64,000 bases of DNA from Eubacteriales bacterium (GTDB lineage Bacteria > Bacillota_A > Clostridia > Saccharofermentanales > DTU023): positions 86,461 to 150,460 of the forward strand of contig JAUNLO010000002.1 of the NCBI GenBank assembly GCA_030532185.1. Reading direction: 5' to 3'. The translations under genes were made by a program, and so were the position numbers. The notes beneath the pieces are model-generated. The model was not told the DNA's origin. It worked only from the letters and a program-made list of their open reading frames with translations, and did no database searches. Below, piece by piece: positions 1 through 8,661 of the stretch. Numbering within the stretch: the first letter of the stretch is position 1; each line of letters opens with the position of its first letter.

Positions 1-1
1 G

Positions 2-172
2 GATATTATTCCTCAAATCGAGTTAACGGACCGGGTCTATGAGCCCTTTGAGGATGACACTGTGGTACTGATTACTTGTCACCCCCTGGTTTACAATGAA
101 CAGACGGAGAGGCTCTTAGTTTATGCTAAGCCTGATCCTGACAAAACTGGCCCTATCCCGGAGGGTAACTAG
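2..172 (+). CDS. Sortase, C-terminal part (5' end outside window)
   Basis: The frame is open from the first bases of the window and ends at TAG 170-172, giving the last 56 residues of a protein. The segment LITCHPLVYNEQTERLLVYA matches the end of the sortase fold: the catalytic Cys (codon 77-79) sits in the TC motif, and the catalytic Arg (codon 110-112) begins the RLLV strand. Sortases are membrane-bound transpeptidases that cut LPXTG-type signals and attach surface proteins to peptidoglycan or pilin subunits. The catalytic His and the membrane anchor lie outside the window, so I do not assign a class. A short tail of about 15 residues, rich in Pro and charged residues, follows the last strand. 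A strong terminator follows the gene. An LPRTG substrate-like protein lies at the other end of the window. Confidence 0.85.
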   Translation, partial: DIIPQIELTDRVYEPFEDDTVVLITCHPLVYNEQTERLLVYAKPDPDKTGPIPEGN

Positions 173-206
173 ATTTGCTATATAGGGCCAGACTAAACTA
201 TCCAAC

Positions 207-236
207 AAAAAAGGGAGCTCGGCGAGCTCCTTTTTT
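207..236. terminator. Bidirectional intrinsic terminator between sortase and ydbC-like gene
   Basis: Arms GGAGCTC (214-220) and GAGCTCC (224-230) form a perfect 7-bp stem with a 3-nt loop. An A-tract lies on the left and TTTTTT (231-236) on the right. It can therefore end the sortase transcript on the plus strand and the 275-511 gene on the minus strand. Confidence 0.9.
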
Positions 237-274
237 CGTTGGTAATTTAATCTTGTCGGCTTTTTCCCTAGGGC

Positions 275-511
275 TTAGGCAAAGACCTCATCCAAGTTGA
301 GGTCATTCAAGATTTCTCGCAGGATAGCAGCCTCTTCATGAGAAAGAGAGATACCCTTACTCATTTTAGCGTGCTCAGGGGCCCAATCGCGGATATCTAA
401 TTTTGCTTTGTTATCATTCCAAGAAACCATATTGAGCTCTCTCTGCCATCCCGACTTACTGGAACTCAAAACACCTAGTTCTTTGGTTAATTCATACTTA
501 AATTCTGCCAT
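275..511 (-). CDS. YdbC/PC4-like small nucleic-acid-binding protein
   Basis: This encodes 78 residues beginning MAEFKYELTKELGVL. The ATG at 511 is chosen because AGGAGGG lies about 8 nt upstream; the longer reading would need a TTG overlapping that Shine-Dalgarno sequence. The pattern FKYELTKELGVLS, then GWQRELNMVSWN, KLDIRDWAPEHAKMSKGI and an acidic helix matches the YdbC family, which has the fold of the PC4/p15 transcriptional coactivator. Family members bind single-stranded DNA as dimers and are often annotated as transcriptional coactivator p15/PC4. The exact job in bacteria is not settled. The gene is monocistronic, with a good promoter and an inverted repeat in its leader. Confidence 0.8.
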   Translation of the reverse strand: MAEFKYELTKELGVLSSSKSGWQRELNMVSWNDNKAKLDIRDWAPEHAKMSKGISLSHEEAAILREILNDLNLDEVFA

Positions 512-581
512 ACTATATTCCCTCCTCAAGTTTATCTGGGCCAGGCCCTAAGGCGCTGGCGAATAATTTCTATTTTAATTT

Positions 582-597
582 GGCTCACTGGTGAGCC
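582..597. promoter_or_regulatory. Inverted repeat at the start site of the ydbC-like gene (possible operator)
   Basis: GGCTCAC-TG-GTGAGCC is a perfect 7-bp inverted repeat with a 2-nt centre. It lies just downstream of the -10 box, where a repressor would block initiation. No T-run follows on either strand, so it is not an obvious terminator. A 5'-UTR hairpin is the alternative. Confidence 0.45.
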
Positions 598-606
598 GCA
601 TTGCCG

Positions 607-635
607 ATATTGTCAGAGCAGCCCCGTCTTGTCAA
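607..635 (-). promoter_or_regulatory. Sigma-A-type promoter of the ydbC-like gene
   Basis: On the minus strand TTGACA (630-635) and CAATAT (607-612) are separated by exactly 17 nt. The predicted start falls near 600, directly on the inverted repeat at 582-597. Confidence 0.65.
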
Positions 636-670
636 GGCTGTGGCAGGGGCAAGCCAGGTCTCTTCTTAGC

Positions 671-700
671 ATAAAGCCCGCAGCTGGGGCAGCCGCGGGC
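671..700 (-). terminator. Intrinsic terminator downstream of glgP
   Basis: On the minus strand GCCCGCGGC and GCTGCGGGC pair over 9 bp (one G-T) around a 7-nt loop, followed by TTTAT. It lies about 30 nt after the glgP stop codon. The T-run is short, so termination may be partial. Confidence 0.7.
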
Positions 701-729
701 CTGGGGATCTACTAGCAAATTACTTAGCC

Positions 730-3141
730 TTACTCTACTCTGAGTTTATCCAAACGCCAAATTTCATCTACATAGTCCTGGATGGTGCGGTCAGAACTAA
801 AGCGACCCGAATTGCAAATATTAATCCAAGATTTCTCTAGCCAGCTCTCTTGGTCCTGGAAGGCCTCATGGGCCTCAAAACGCCTTTGGCGGTAATCCTT
901 AAAATCGCCTAGGACATAGTAAACGTCCGCCTTTTCCGTAGGACTACCCTTTAAGAGAGACCGGTAAAGCTCGGCAAACATGCCGGAATTGGCATCATCA
1001 AGGCTACCGTCTACCAGGCTATCTACCACTGTTTTCAAGCCCTCTATATGGTTGTACTGCCACTGAGAATTGTAATAGTCAAGGGTGGCGGGGAAGTCCT
1101 TAAGCTTGGTACCAAACATGAAGGCGTTTTCTTCACCGACGGCATCGGCAATTTCGAGGTTGGCTCCATCCCAAGTACCTAGGGTGAGTGCCCCGTTCAT
1201 CATGAATTTCATGTTACCGGTACCGGAGGCCTCCTTGCCTACCGTGGAAATCTGTTCAGAAATATTAGAGGCGGGGAAAATTAACTCAGCCTTGGAGACA
1301 TTATAGTTAGGTATAAAGTGTACCCGCATCAGCTTATTGACCTGGGGATCTGAGTTAACCTTCTTGGCCAGCTCATTAATAAATTTGATGATAGCCTTGG
1401 CCCGGTAGTAGGAAGGGGCAGATTTGGCCCCGAAGATGTAGGCAACCGGTGTATCTGATACCTTTTGCCCTGCCTTGACCCGATTGTAGCGGTCCAAAAT
1501 CTCAAAGGCATTTAGCAGCTGCCTTTTGTATTCGTGGAGGCGCTTAACTTGGACATCGAAGAGGGCCTGTTCATCTACCTCCATAGCAAAATTCTTATGG
1601 AGATAGCTGGCTAACCGCTGCTTGTCCTGGTTTTTTATCTTCTGGAGCTGGTCCAGAACACTGGCATCCGTCTTATACTTCTCGAGCTTCTTCAACTGGG
1701 TCAGGTCTCTTACCCAAGCGTCTGAACCCAAGAGCTCTGTTAAGAGGTCTGCTAAATCTTGGTTGGAGTTATACAACCAACGCCGGGGGGTAACCCCGTT
1801 GGTCTTGTTGGTAAAACGTTGAGGCCAGAGCTTGTAGAAGGAATGTAAGGTTTGATCTATGAGAATTTGGCTATGGAGTTTGGCTACACCATTTACCTTG
1901 AAGGCCGTATAAACCGCAAGGGAGGCCATATGGATTCGGTTATCGTGTAGCGGGGCCATGGCCTCAATTTCAAAGGACTGTAAGCCTAGTTGGCGGGCTT
2001 CCTCCCGGAATTGTTGGTCAATCCGCTGGATAATCTCCAGTACCCGGGGGAAGAGGAATTGGGCAATAGATATTTCCCATTTTTCCAGGGCTTCCGCCAA
2101 GATAGTATGGTTGGTATAGGCAAAGGCTCGCTGGCAAATCTTCCAGGCCTCCTCCCAGGACAGGCCGTGATTATCCATGAGGAGCCGCATGAGTTCCGGA
2201 ATAGCGAAGACGGGGTGGGTATCATTCAGTTGGAAGACATGGAAGTCCGCAAATTTAGAAAAATCGTCACCGTGATAACGGCGGTATTCCTGGATGACAC
2301 TCTGCAGAGAGGCGGATACAAAGAAGTACTGCTGGCGGACCCGCAGGACCTTGCCATCATAAGAAGAATCATTGGGATAGAGCACCCGGTTGATATCCTG
2401 GACACGGTTGCGCTCAATTACGGCGTCATCAAAGCGCTGGGAGTTAAAAAGATTATAGTCAAACTCCTGGAGGGGTTCAGGCTTCCACAGGCGGAGGACG
2501 TTGATATTTTCCGTCCCGAAGCCTGTAATGGGCAGGTCGTATGGTACGGCATAGACGTCCAGGTCCTGGTAGGAGACGGTACAGGCCAGTTCTTCTCGGC
2601 GGCTAATAAAGGGGTAGTCCCGTTCCATCCAGGAATCCGGATACTCCTTCTGGAAGCCATCTTCAAAATCTTGCTTAAACAGGCCATAGCGGTAGAGGAT
2701 ACCATAGCCATTCACCGGATATTCCAGGGTGGTAGCTGAATCCAAGAAACAGGCAGCCAAGCGTCCCAGGCCACCATTACCTAAGCCGGGATCAGTCTCT
2801 TCTTCTTCAAGTTCTGCCAAGTCATAGCCCAGTTCTGCACAGACCTCGCGGGCAGCATCATAGAGGCCTAAATTTAAGAGGTTATTAGTGAGGCTGCGGC
2901 CCAGCAAAAATTCTGCCGAGAAGTAGTGGGCTTGGCGGGTGGCGGCATAGGATTTGCGACTTTTCTCCCAACGGGGGGCAATAATCTCCATGACAGCCTT
3001 GGCCAAGCCAATCCAGATTTCTGGCTGCTTGGCCTCGTTTAGTTCTTTACCATATTCTGCGCGTATATGTGACACAATCGCTTCCCGCAGGAAGGCGACT
3101 TGTTCAGCCTTGCTTTTAAGCTTGAGGGGATCTCTTGTCAT
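730..3141 (-). CDS. glgP: Glycogen/maltodextrin phosphorylase
   Basis: The product (803 residues, the usual length) releases glucose-1-phosphate from the non-reducing ends of alpha-1,4-glucans in the cytoplasm. The sequence shows DPGLGNGGLGRLAACFLDS near the N-terminus, KTNGVTPRRWL in the middle, QVKRLHEYKRQLLN, and the pyridoxal-phosphate site EASGTGNMKFMMNG with the Schiff-base lysine at residue 645. The ATG at 3141 is preceded by AAAGGAG at good spacing; the GTG three codons upstream is too close to it. The gene is alone in its transcription unit, with a strong promoter and its own terminator. A pullulanase gene 5.7 kb away would supply debranched chains. Confidence 0.97.
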   Translation of the reverse strand: MTRDPLKLKSKAEQVAFLREAIVSHIRAEYGKELNEAKQPEIWIGLAKAVMEIIAPRWEKSRKSYAATRQAHYFSAEFLLGRSLTNNLLNLGLYDAAREVCAELGYDLAELEEEETDPGLGNGGLGRLAACFLDSATTLEYPVNGYGILYRYGLFKQDFEDGFQKEYPDSWMERDYPFISRREELACTVSYQDLDVYAVPYDLPITGFGTENINVLRLWKPEPLQEFDYNLFNSQRFDDAVIERNRVQDINRVLYPNDSSYDGKVLRVRQQYFFVSASLQSVIQEYRRYHGDDFSKFADFHVFQLNDTHPVFAIPELMRLLMDNHGLSWEEAWKICQRAFAYTNHTILAEALEKWEISIAQFLFPRVLEIIQRIDQQFREEARQLGLQSFEIEAMAPLHDNRIHMASLAVYTAFKVNGVAKLHSQILIDQTLHSFYKLWPQRFTNKTNGVTPRRWLYNSNQDLADLLTELLGSDAWVRDLTQLKKLEKYKTDASVLDQLQKIKNQDKQRLASYLHKNFAMEVDEQALFDVQVKRLHEYKRQLLNAFEILDRYNRVKAGQKVSDTPVAYIFGAKSAPSYYRAKAIIKFINELAKKVNSDPQVNKLMRVHFIPNYNVSKAELIFPASNISEQISTVGKEASGTGNMKFMMNGALTLGTWDGANLEIADAVGEENAFMFGTKLKDFPATLDYYNSQWQYNHIEGLKTVVDSLVDGSLDDANSGMFAELYRSLLKGSPTEKADVYYVLGDFKDYRQRRFEAHEAFQDQESWLEKSWINICNSGRFSSDRTIQDYVDEIWRLDKLRVE

Positions 3142-3173
3142 AGTATGCACTCCTTTATGTGTCTGACAAAAAT

Positions 3174-3203
3174 ATTATAGCTAAGCCCCTTCCCCAGGGT
3201 CAA
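3174..3203 (-). promoter_or_regulatory. Sigma-A-type promoter of glgP
   Basis: On the minus strand TTGACC (3198-3203) and a perfect TATAAT (3174-3179) are separated by 18 nt. The leader to the ATG at 3141 is about 25 nt. Confidence 0.8.
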
Positions 3204-3220
3204 ACTCGTAAAATGCTGTA

Positions 3221-3230
3221 GACAATTGTC
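3221..3230. promoter_or_regulatory. Palindrome GACAATTGTC between divergent glgP and A24-peptidase genes
   Basis: A perfect 10-bp palindrome lies about 17 bp upstream of the glgP -35 box. Its position in a divergent intergenic region suits a regulator-binding site. A chance palindrome of this length is possible. Confidence 0.3.
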
Positions 3231-3310
3231 GCCCCTTATCAGGTCTTGTCGCAAGGATGGCCTAGTTATGGCTAATTTGGCCTGTACACTAGGGCCAAAG
3301 GAGCTTTAGC

Positions 3311-3790
3311 ATGCTGGGACAAACTCTAGATTTTATCTGCTTAATCCTTCTTTTGGCCCTGGCCTGGGAAGATCTGCGCTACCGCCAAGTCGGCCTAGGC
3401 AAAATTCTCGGTTTGGCCCTCCTAGCCTGGTTTAATGGGCCGCAGCAGTTGGGGGCTAACTGGTCCTGGTTACCTGCCTTGGGCTCTAGCCTGTTCTTCC
3501 TATTCCTCCTACTCTTGGTACAGGGTTTAGAGAGATCACGGGGACGCTTTTACCTGGGAGAGGCTGACCTCCTGGTCCTGGCTGCCCTGGCTCCCCAAGA
3601 AGGTTGCTGGTCCTGCCTCTTTATGGCTAGCCTGGCCTCCGTCTTTTGCCTAATCAGTATGGTCCTCCTGTTTGTACTCAGGCGTAGAATGGCTGGTCAC
3701 CTCGTTTCATCTCAGAACAAAGGGCAGGACCGCCTGGTCCTGCCCTTACTGCCTTTTTATTGTTTAGCCTGGCTACTGCAACGTATATAA
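3311..3790 (+). CDS. A24-family (type IV prepilin peptidase-like) membrane protease
   Basis: This is a 159-residue protein made almost entirely of membrane segments. The two aspartates expected of A24 proteases are present: Asp21 in AWEDLRYRQV at the end of the first segment, and Asp86 in LGEADLLVLAAL, which corresponds to the GxGD motif. The C-terminal LVLPLLPFYCLAWLL resembles the usual family ending. The N-terminal methylase domain of PilD-type enzymes is absent, as in short clostridial and archaeal relatives. These enzymes cut prepilin-like leader peptides at the cytoplasmic face of the membrane. No pilin or type II secretion gene is in the window, so the substrate is unknown. AAAGGAG precedes the ATG. 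It is convergent with mltG, with no clear terminator between them. Confidence 0.75.
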   Translation: MLGQTLDFICLILLLALAWEDLRYRQVGLGKILGLALLAWFNGPQQLGANWSWLPALGSSLFFLFLLLLVQGLERSRGRFYLGEADLLVLAALAPQEGCWSCLFMASLASVFCLISMVLLFVLRRRMAGHLVSSQNKGQDRLVLPLLPFYCLAWLLQRI

Positions 3791-3841
3791 AGCTCGAAAT
3801 TTGCCAGACCAGGCTCTCCTAGTCGTCTAGCCATAAAACTG

Positions 3842-5053
3842 CTACAGGCCGAGGGGATCTGCTAGCTCTTGGTCTTCCTGGGCCCCAAACTCCGGTGCCT
3901 CTTGACCTTCATCGGCATACCACTGGGAAGAGTAATAGGCGATGTTAGCCTCGTGCTCCGCTAAAGTAGTAGCAAATACGTTATCTCCTTCACCGGTGGC
4001 GCAGAAATAGAGGTAACTATCTGCACCCGGCCAGGAGTCATTGTTGGCCGGCCAGAGGACGCCCTCAATAGCCAAGGTACCTGGGTTATTGATGGGTCCG
4101 GGAGGCAAGCCCGCAAAACTGTAGGTGTTGTAAGGGTTGGCCCGATATTTGACTAAGTCGGAGCTTAAAGCCCAGGGTATTGGATCCAGGCCCTCCTCTC
4201 CCCGCAGGTAGTTAATGGTAGCACAGGATTCCATGGGCATCTGCTGGACATAGCGGTTGAGGAAAACCTTGCCTATCTTGGACATCTCCTCAATATTACC
4301 TTCCTTTTGCACAATGGAGGCCATATTCATAACTTCGTCCAAGCTCATACCCATACTGGAAGCCTTGGCCTCGTACTGGCCAGCCTGCAACTTTTGCTCC
4401 GTATTATCCAAAAATACTCTGAGGATGGAAACTTCATCCAGGTTGGGGTCTAGCCAGTAGGTGTCCGGCCAGAGATAACCTTGCAGGATCCACTCACGAC
4501 TGGAAGAAGCGGAGAGCTTGCGTACAAAGTCATAGTCCAAAAATTCGGTGGGATTACGCACCAGGTTGTCCATGCGTTGAATATCGATATTCAGTCCCAT
4601 GTCGACCATCTTCTGCCGCATTTCCAGGTAGGTCTCCCCTTCTACAAAGGTAATTTTAAGCGGCTTAGGTTGGCGGGTCAGGGCGAACATAATGGCATCG
4701 TAGGACATACCCTTTAAAAGGTAGTGGGTGCCCGCCTGGTAGTTACCGTTGTAGCCATTAAATTTCGACATGATTTTGAAAATCAAGGGATTTGAGATAA
4801 AGCCCGCCTCTTCGAGAATGGCCGTTATATCATCAATATCCGAGGAGCGGGGGATGAAAATAGGAATGGCCCCGGGTGTATCTTCAGTTACCAGGTTGCC
4901 ATCCTTGGCCTCGGCCTCCTCCGCCATTTTGCGGTAGTCTTCATCTTGAGACCGCACATAATTATAGCCAAATAAAAAGGCGGAAAAGAGGACGAGCACG
5001 AGCCCGGCGATGACCAGTAGTACGATTAGGGTCTTACTAATTTTGCCTGCCAC
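3842..5053 (-). CDS. mltG: Endolytic murein transglycosylase MltG
   Basis: This 403-residue protein has an N-terminal membrane anchor (about 9-29), a LysM-like region and the YceG/MltG catalytic domain. MltG cuts nascent glycan strands at the membrane and so limits their length. GYLWPDTYWL (192-201), MASIVQKEG (244-252), FLNRY and FAGLPPGPINNPG are the family signatures. Glu251 aligns with the catalytic Glu218 of E. coli MltG. The neighbouring Glu of the usual EKE is Gln here, but that is not the catalytic residue. The gene starts 34 nt after typA on the same strand, so it is probably the last gene of a der-typA-mltG unit. Confidence 0.92.
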   Translation of the reverse strand: MAGKISKTLIVLLVIAGLVLVLFSAFLFGYNYVRSQDEDYRKMAEEAEAKDGNLVTEDTPGAIPIFIPRSSDIDDITAILEEAGFISNPLIFKIMSKFNGYNGNYQAGTHYLLKGMSYDAIMFALTRQPKPLKITFVEGETYLEMRQKMVDMGLNIDIQRMDNLVRNPTEFLDYDFVRKLSASSSREWILQGYLWPDTYWLDPNLDEVSILRVFLDNTEQKLQAGQYEAKASSMGMSLDEVMNMASIVQKEGNIEEMSKIGKVFLNRYVQQMPMESCATINYLRGEEGLDPIPWALSSDLVKYRANPYNTYSFAGLPPGPINNPGTLAIEGVLWPANNDSWPGADSYLYFCATGEGDNVFATTLAEHEANIAYYSSQWYADEGQEAPEFGAQEDQELADPLGL

Positions 5054-5087
5054 GAATAACTCCTTAGTTTCTTAGAGCTCCTCTAAT

Positions 5088-6926
5088 TTATTTCTTGGAG
5101 CCGGCCTTGAGTCTCTGCTTGGCATCCAGAATTTTCTTGCGCAAACGGAGGCTCCGGGGTGTCAGTTCAATCATCTCCTCATCTGAAATAAATTCCATGC
5201 TCTGCTCCAGGCTCATCACCAGGGGAGGTGAAAGTCGCAAGGCATCATCGGAGCCTGCAGCCCGCATATTAGTCAACTGTTTTTTCTTGCAAACATTAAC
5301 TTGGACATCCTCTGTCTGCATGGTAGTACCGATAATCATGCCTTCATAAACAGCAGTGCCTGGCCCAATAAAGAGTTCTCCCCGTTCTTGGGCATTATGG
5401 AGGCCATACTGGGTCGCCTCACCATCTTCAAAGGCTACGATAACCCCATGATTTCTACCCACACTTTCACCCTTGACGGGGATATAGCCATCGAGGACCG
5501 AAGACATGAGGCCGTTACCCCGGGTATCGTTCATAAACTGGGAACGATAACCTATCAGCTGGCGGGAGGGAATACGGAATTCTAAACGGACTGAAGACTT
5601 AAAAGGAGGATGCATGGCCAGCATCTCCGCCTTACGACGGCCCAAGCCTTCAATGACGGCTCCGGCAAATTCTTCGGCTACAGACACAGTGAGGAGTTCT
5701 TGAGGTTCCATGAGAACTCCGTCGATTTCCTTTTGTAGGATATAAGGACGTGAGACCTGGAATTCATAACCTTCTCGCCGCATGTTTTCAATGAGGATAG
5801 AAATATGCAGCTCGCCCCGTCCCTTGACAATAAAGCTGTCTTCCCGGTCCGTATACTCCAGCCGCATGGCCACATTACGCAGCATTTCTTTTTCTAAGCG
5901 GTCCCGCAGATGGCGAGAAGTGACATAGTCCCCTTCCCTGCCAGCAAAGGGGCTATCGTTAACTTGGAAGACCATGGCAATGGTAGGTTCTTCAATTTCG
6001 ACAAAATCCAGGGCCTCCAAGTGGTCAGGGTCGCAAATGGTATCCCCAATTTGTACGTCTTCTATACCACCCAAGCAGACAATCTCTCCACTGCCGGCCT
6101 CTGGCACAGCCTTACGTCCCAGCCCTTGAAAGACAAAGACCTTGCTAATTTTTTCCGAGTGGATCTTGCCATCTGCAGCGGAAATCAGACTGACCTGGTC
6201 CCCTATCTTAAGACTGCCCCGCTGAATACGGCCCGTGGCCAAACGGCCTAGATAGTTATCATAGTCAATATTGGAGACCAGCATCTGCAGGGGGGCAGTA
6301 TCGTCGCCCCCTGCCTCCGGAATGGTCTCTACAATCGTATCCAAGATAGGCCGCATGTCTGCATTATCTAAAACTGACTCATCTAGGCTCTCGGGAAGTT
6401 CGCGGAAGGAGACGGCTCTTTTGGCTGAAGCATAGAGAATGGGGAACTCAATCTGCTCGTCGGTAGCTCCCAAGTCCATGTAAAGCTCCAGCACCATATC
6501 GGCTACTTCTTGCGGTCTAGCATCGGGCCGGTCAATCTTATTTATGATGACGATGGTTTGCAGGTTCATGGCCAGGGCCTTAGCTAAAACAAAGCGGGTC
6601 TGGGGCATGGGTCCATCAAAGGCATCTACCAGCAAGAGGACCCCATCTACCATTTTGAGCACTCTTTCTACTTCGCCCGAAAAGTCGGCGTGTCCCGGAG
6701 TGTCTACAATGTTAATGCGGGTATCCAGGTATTCAATAGCCGTGTTTTTCGCCAGGATGGTAATCCCTCTTTCCCGCTCAATGGCATCCGAGTCCATAAC
6801 CTGACTGGGCAGGACCTCATCGGCTCGAAAAAGGCCGGAGGATTTGAGCAAACCGTCTACCAGAGTGGTTTTACCGTGGTCAACGTGGGCGACAATAGCT
6901 ATATTCCTGAGTTTCTGCTTATTCAT
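5088..6926 (-). CDS. typA: Ribosome-associated translational GTPase TypA/BipA
   Basis: The 612-residue product is a translation-factor GTPase of the EF-G/LepA group. It binds the ribosome and supports large-subunit assembly and growth under stress. Visible motifs are [15 protein letters not shown] (G1), RGITI (G2), [14 protein letters not shown] (G3) and NKIDRPDA (G4), followed by the beta-barrel domain and the BipA-specific C-terminal domain. The length is normal. The ATG lies 2 nt downstream of the der stop codon, with the ribosome-binding site inside der, so translation is likely coupled. Confidence 0.97.
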   Translation of the reverse strand: MNKQKLRNIAIVAHVDHGKTTLVDGLLKSSGLFRADEVLPSQVMDSDAIERERGITILAKNTAIEYLDTRINIVDTPGHADFSGEVERVLKMVDGVLLLVDAFDGPMPQTRFVLAKALAMNLQTIVIINKIDRPDARPQEVADMVLELYMDLGATDEQIEFPILYASAKRAVSFRELPESLDESVLDNADMRPILDTIVETIPEAGGDDTAPLQMLVSNIDYDNYLGRLATGRIQRGSLKIGDQVSLISAADGKIHSEKISKVFVFQGLGRKAVPEAGSGEIVCLGGIEDVQIGDTICDPDHLEALDFVEIEEPTIAMVFQVNDSPFAGREGDYVTSRHLRDRLEKEMLRNVAMRLEYTDREDSFIVKGRGELHISILIENMRREGYEFQVSRPYILQKEIDGVLMEPQELLTVSVAEEFAGAVIEGLGRRKAEMLAMHPPFKSSVRLEFRIPSRQLIGYRSQFMNDTRGNGLMSSVLDGYIPVKGESVGRNHGVIVAFEDGEATQYGLHNAQERGELFIGPGTAVYEGMIIGTTMQTEDVQVNVCKKKQLTNMRAAGSDDALRLSPPLVMSLEQSMEFISDEEMIELTPRSLRLRKKILDAKQRLKAGSKK

Positions 6927-6928
6927 GC

Positions 6929-8308
6929 TTAGTATTCCTGACTTTCCTGCGACCTAGCTGGGGTCTTCCTATCTATTTTAAGGTAATCATCACGTTTCCG
7001 CTCGCGCCAAGACAAGAAAATAGGCGATCCGCGGAAACCGAAGGCCTCACGCAAGCGATTTTCCAGATAGCGTTCGTAGGAAAAATGTAAGAGTTTTTTA
7101 TCATTGATAAAGAAAATAAAGTGGGGAGGCTGCGTAGAAACCTGACTCCCGTAGTAAATTTTCAGAGCCCGCCCCTTATCGCTAGGTGGCCGGTGCATAG
7201 ATAAGGCTTCGGCCAGGACTTCATTGACCACGGCCGTAGACAAGCGCTTGGAGTTTTCCTCGTATATCTCTACGATGGCCTGGTAGAGGCCCTCTACCCT
7301 TTGCCCGGTCACGGCAGAAATGGCGGTCATCTCTGCATAGGGCATAAAGGCAAAGCGCAGCTTGATTTGGTCCTGCCAGGCCTGAAATTTTTGGTCACGG
7401 CCTTCTAGGAGATCCCACTTATTGACCACAAAGAGGGAAGCCTTACCTGCATTATGGGCTAGACCCGCAATTTTGGTGTCTTGCTCAGAAATTTCATCCG
7501 TGGCATCCAGGAGAATCAGACAGACATCTGCCCTTTCCACAGCAGCCTGGGTTCTGAGGATACTATACTTTTCAATAGCTTCCTTGACCTTGGACTTACG
7601 CCGCAAACCTGCTGTGTCGATAAAACGGAAGGACCCATAGGCATTATCGATATTGACATCCAGGGAGTCTCGGGTCGTGCCCGGTATATCTGAAACAATG
7701 GCCCGGTCTTCTGCTAGGAGATTGTTGAGCAGGGAGGATTTACCCACATTGGGCTTGCCAATAATGGCTACGGAGATGCGCTGGTCCTCTTCTTCTGTAG
7801 CTTGGGCCTCCGGGGCCTCAGCTAGAAGAGCAGAAACCATCTCTCCCAAGCCCAATCTGTGCACCGCAGACACGCAGTAGGGTTCGCCCAAGCCCAGCTC
7901 ATAAAACTCATAGGCTTCAGGGGGCATGGCACCTACCTGGTCCGCCTTGTTCAGAGCTAAAATGATAGGTTTATCAGATTTACGTAGGTAGGAGGCAATT
8001 TCCCTATCCTGGTGGGTCAGACCCTCCTTGAGGTCACAGAGGAAAAGAATGACATCTGCGGCTTCCAGGGCAAAACCCACCTGCCGCGCCATCTGCTGGT
8101 GGATAGGATCCAGTGAACCCGGCTCTAGACCGCCTGTGTCTATCAAAATAAATTCCCGGCCGAACCATTCAGGCTCTGCATAAATACGGTCCCGGGTAAC
8201 TCCAGGGCTATCGTGCACAATAGAGATGCGGCTGCCGGCCAGGGCATTAAAGATACTGGACTTGCCTACATTGGGACGGCCGACTAGGGCAATAACGGGT
8301 TTGGACAT
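6929..8308 (-). CDS. der: Ribosome biogenesis GTPase Der (EngA)
   Basis: This 459-residue protein has two tandem GTPase domains, the hallmark of Der, which is needed for 50S subunit maturation. Domain 1 begins VALVGRPNVGKSSIFNAL with DTGGL and NKADQ. Domain 2 begins near residue 180 with IIGKPNVGKSSLLNNLL, DTAGLRR and NKWDLLEG. A KH-like domain closes the protein (YYGSQVSTQPPHFIFFIN). AAGAGG precedes the ATG. The gene lies downstream of rpmF, separated by a hairpin with a T-run that may attenuate read-through. Confidence 0.97.
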   Translation of the reverse strand: MSKPVIALVGRPNVGKSSIFNALAGSRISIVHDSPGVTRDRIYAEPEWFGREFILIDTGGLEPGSLDPIHQQMARQVGFALEAADVILFLCDLKEGLTHQDREIASYLRKSDKPIILALNKADQVGAMPPEAYEFYELGLGEPYCVSAVHRLGLGEMVSALLAEAPEAQATEEEDQRISVAIIGKPNVGKSSLLNNLLAEDRAIVSDIPGTTRDSLDVNIDNAYGSFRFIDTAGLRRKSKVKEAIEKYSILRTQAAVERADVCLILLDATDEISEQDTKIAGLAHNAGKASLFVVNKWDLLEGRDQKFQAWQDQIKLRFAFMPYAEMTAISAVTGQRVEGLYQAIVEIYEENSKRLSTAVVNEVLAEALSMHRPPSDKGRALKIYYGSQVSTQPPHFIFFINDKKLLHFSYERYLENRLREAFGFRGSPIFLSWRERKRDDYLKIDRKTPARSQESQEY

Positions 8309-8324
8309 GCTTTACCTCTTAACA

Positions 8325-8356
8325 GAAAAAAGCAGCCGGACAAGATGCCCCGCTGC
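8325..8356 (-). terminator. Terminator or attenuator between rpmF and der
   Basis: On the minus strand GCAGC...GCTGC (8352-8356 with 8332-8336) closes a 25-nt hairpin. A second 5-bp helix follows a single mismatch, and a run of seven T follows (8325-8331). It lies about 20 nt before the der start. No separate promoter is evident, so partial termination of the rpmF transcript is likely. Confidence 0.7.
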
Positions 8357-8384
8357 TCATGCTCACGTAAAAAGACCTGGAGGC

Positions 8385-8570
8385 CTAGGCCTCTTTGTCA
8401 ATGGCTACGACTTCTCTTCCCTTGTAGTAACCACAGTTTTTGCAGACTACGTGGGGGAGTTTAAGCTCGTGGCATTGAGGGCATTCGGAAAGATTAACTT
8501 GACTAAGTTTTTCCTGGGCACGAGACATCCGAGATCTGCGTTTGGACCATTTTCTCTTAGGTACTGCCAT
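8385..8570 (-). CDS. rpmF: 50S ribosomal protein bL32
   Basis: This encodes 61 residues beginning MAVPKRKWSKRRSRMSRA, the signature start of L32, a structural protein of the large ribosomal subunit. Cysteine pairs CPQC and CKNC form the zinc ribbon of the C+ type. GGGAGG stands before the ATG. In many Bacillota the gene follows a DUF177/YceD gene. Here rpmF is the first gene of its unit and the upstream region holds only divergent promoters. Confidence 0.96.
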   Translation of the reverse strand: MAVPKRKWSKRRSRMSRAQEKLSQVNLSECPQCHELKLPHVVCKNCGYYKGREVVAIDKEA

Positions 8571-8661
8571 GTTTCTGCCTCCCTTTATCTAAATATGCTT
8601 GTCAGCACTTCGCTTATACAGCGGCTCTAAAAATCAGAGTTTCTCTAAAACAGCATTAGTG

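Noticed and set aside
244..251. MltG Gln250 in place of the first Glu of the EKE motif, thought to be loss of the catalytic residue
   Set aside because: These are residue numbers within MltG (gene at 3842-5053). Counting along E. coli MltG shows that the catalytic Glu218 is the second Glu, which is kept here as Glu251.
1990..2739. A 249-codon open frame on the plus strand opposite glgP
   Set aside because: It lies wholly antisense to well-conserved glycogen phosphorylase codons, has no ribosome-binding site and no family resemblance. Long antisense frames are expected from the codon use of the real gene.
8226..8630. A 134-codon plus-strand frame across the der start and rpmF
   Set aside because: It is antisense to two certain genes, and its frame is explained by them.
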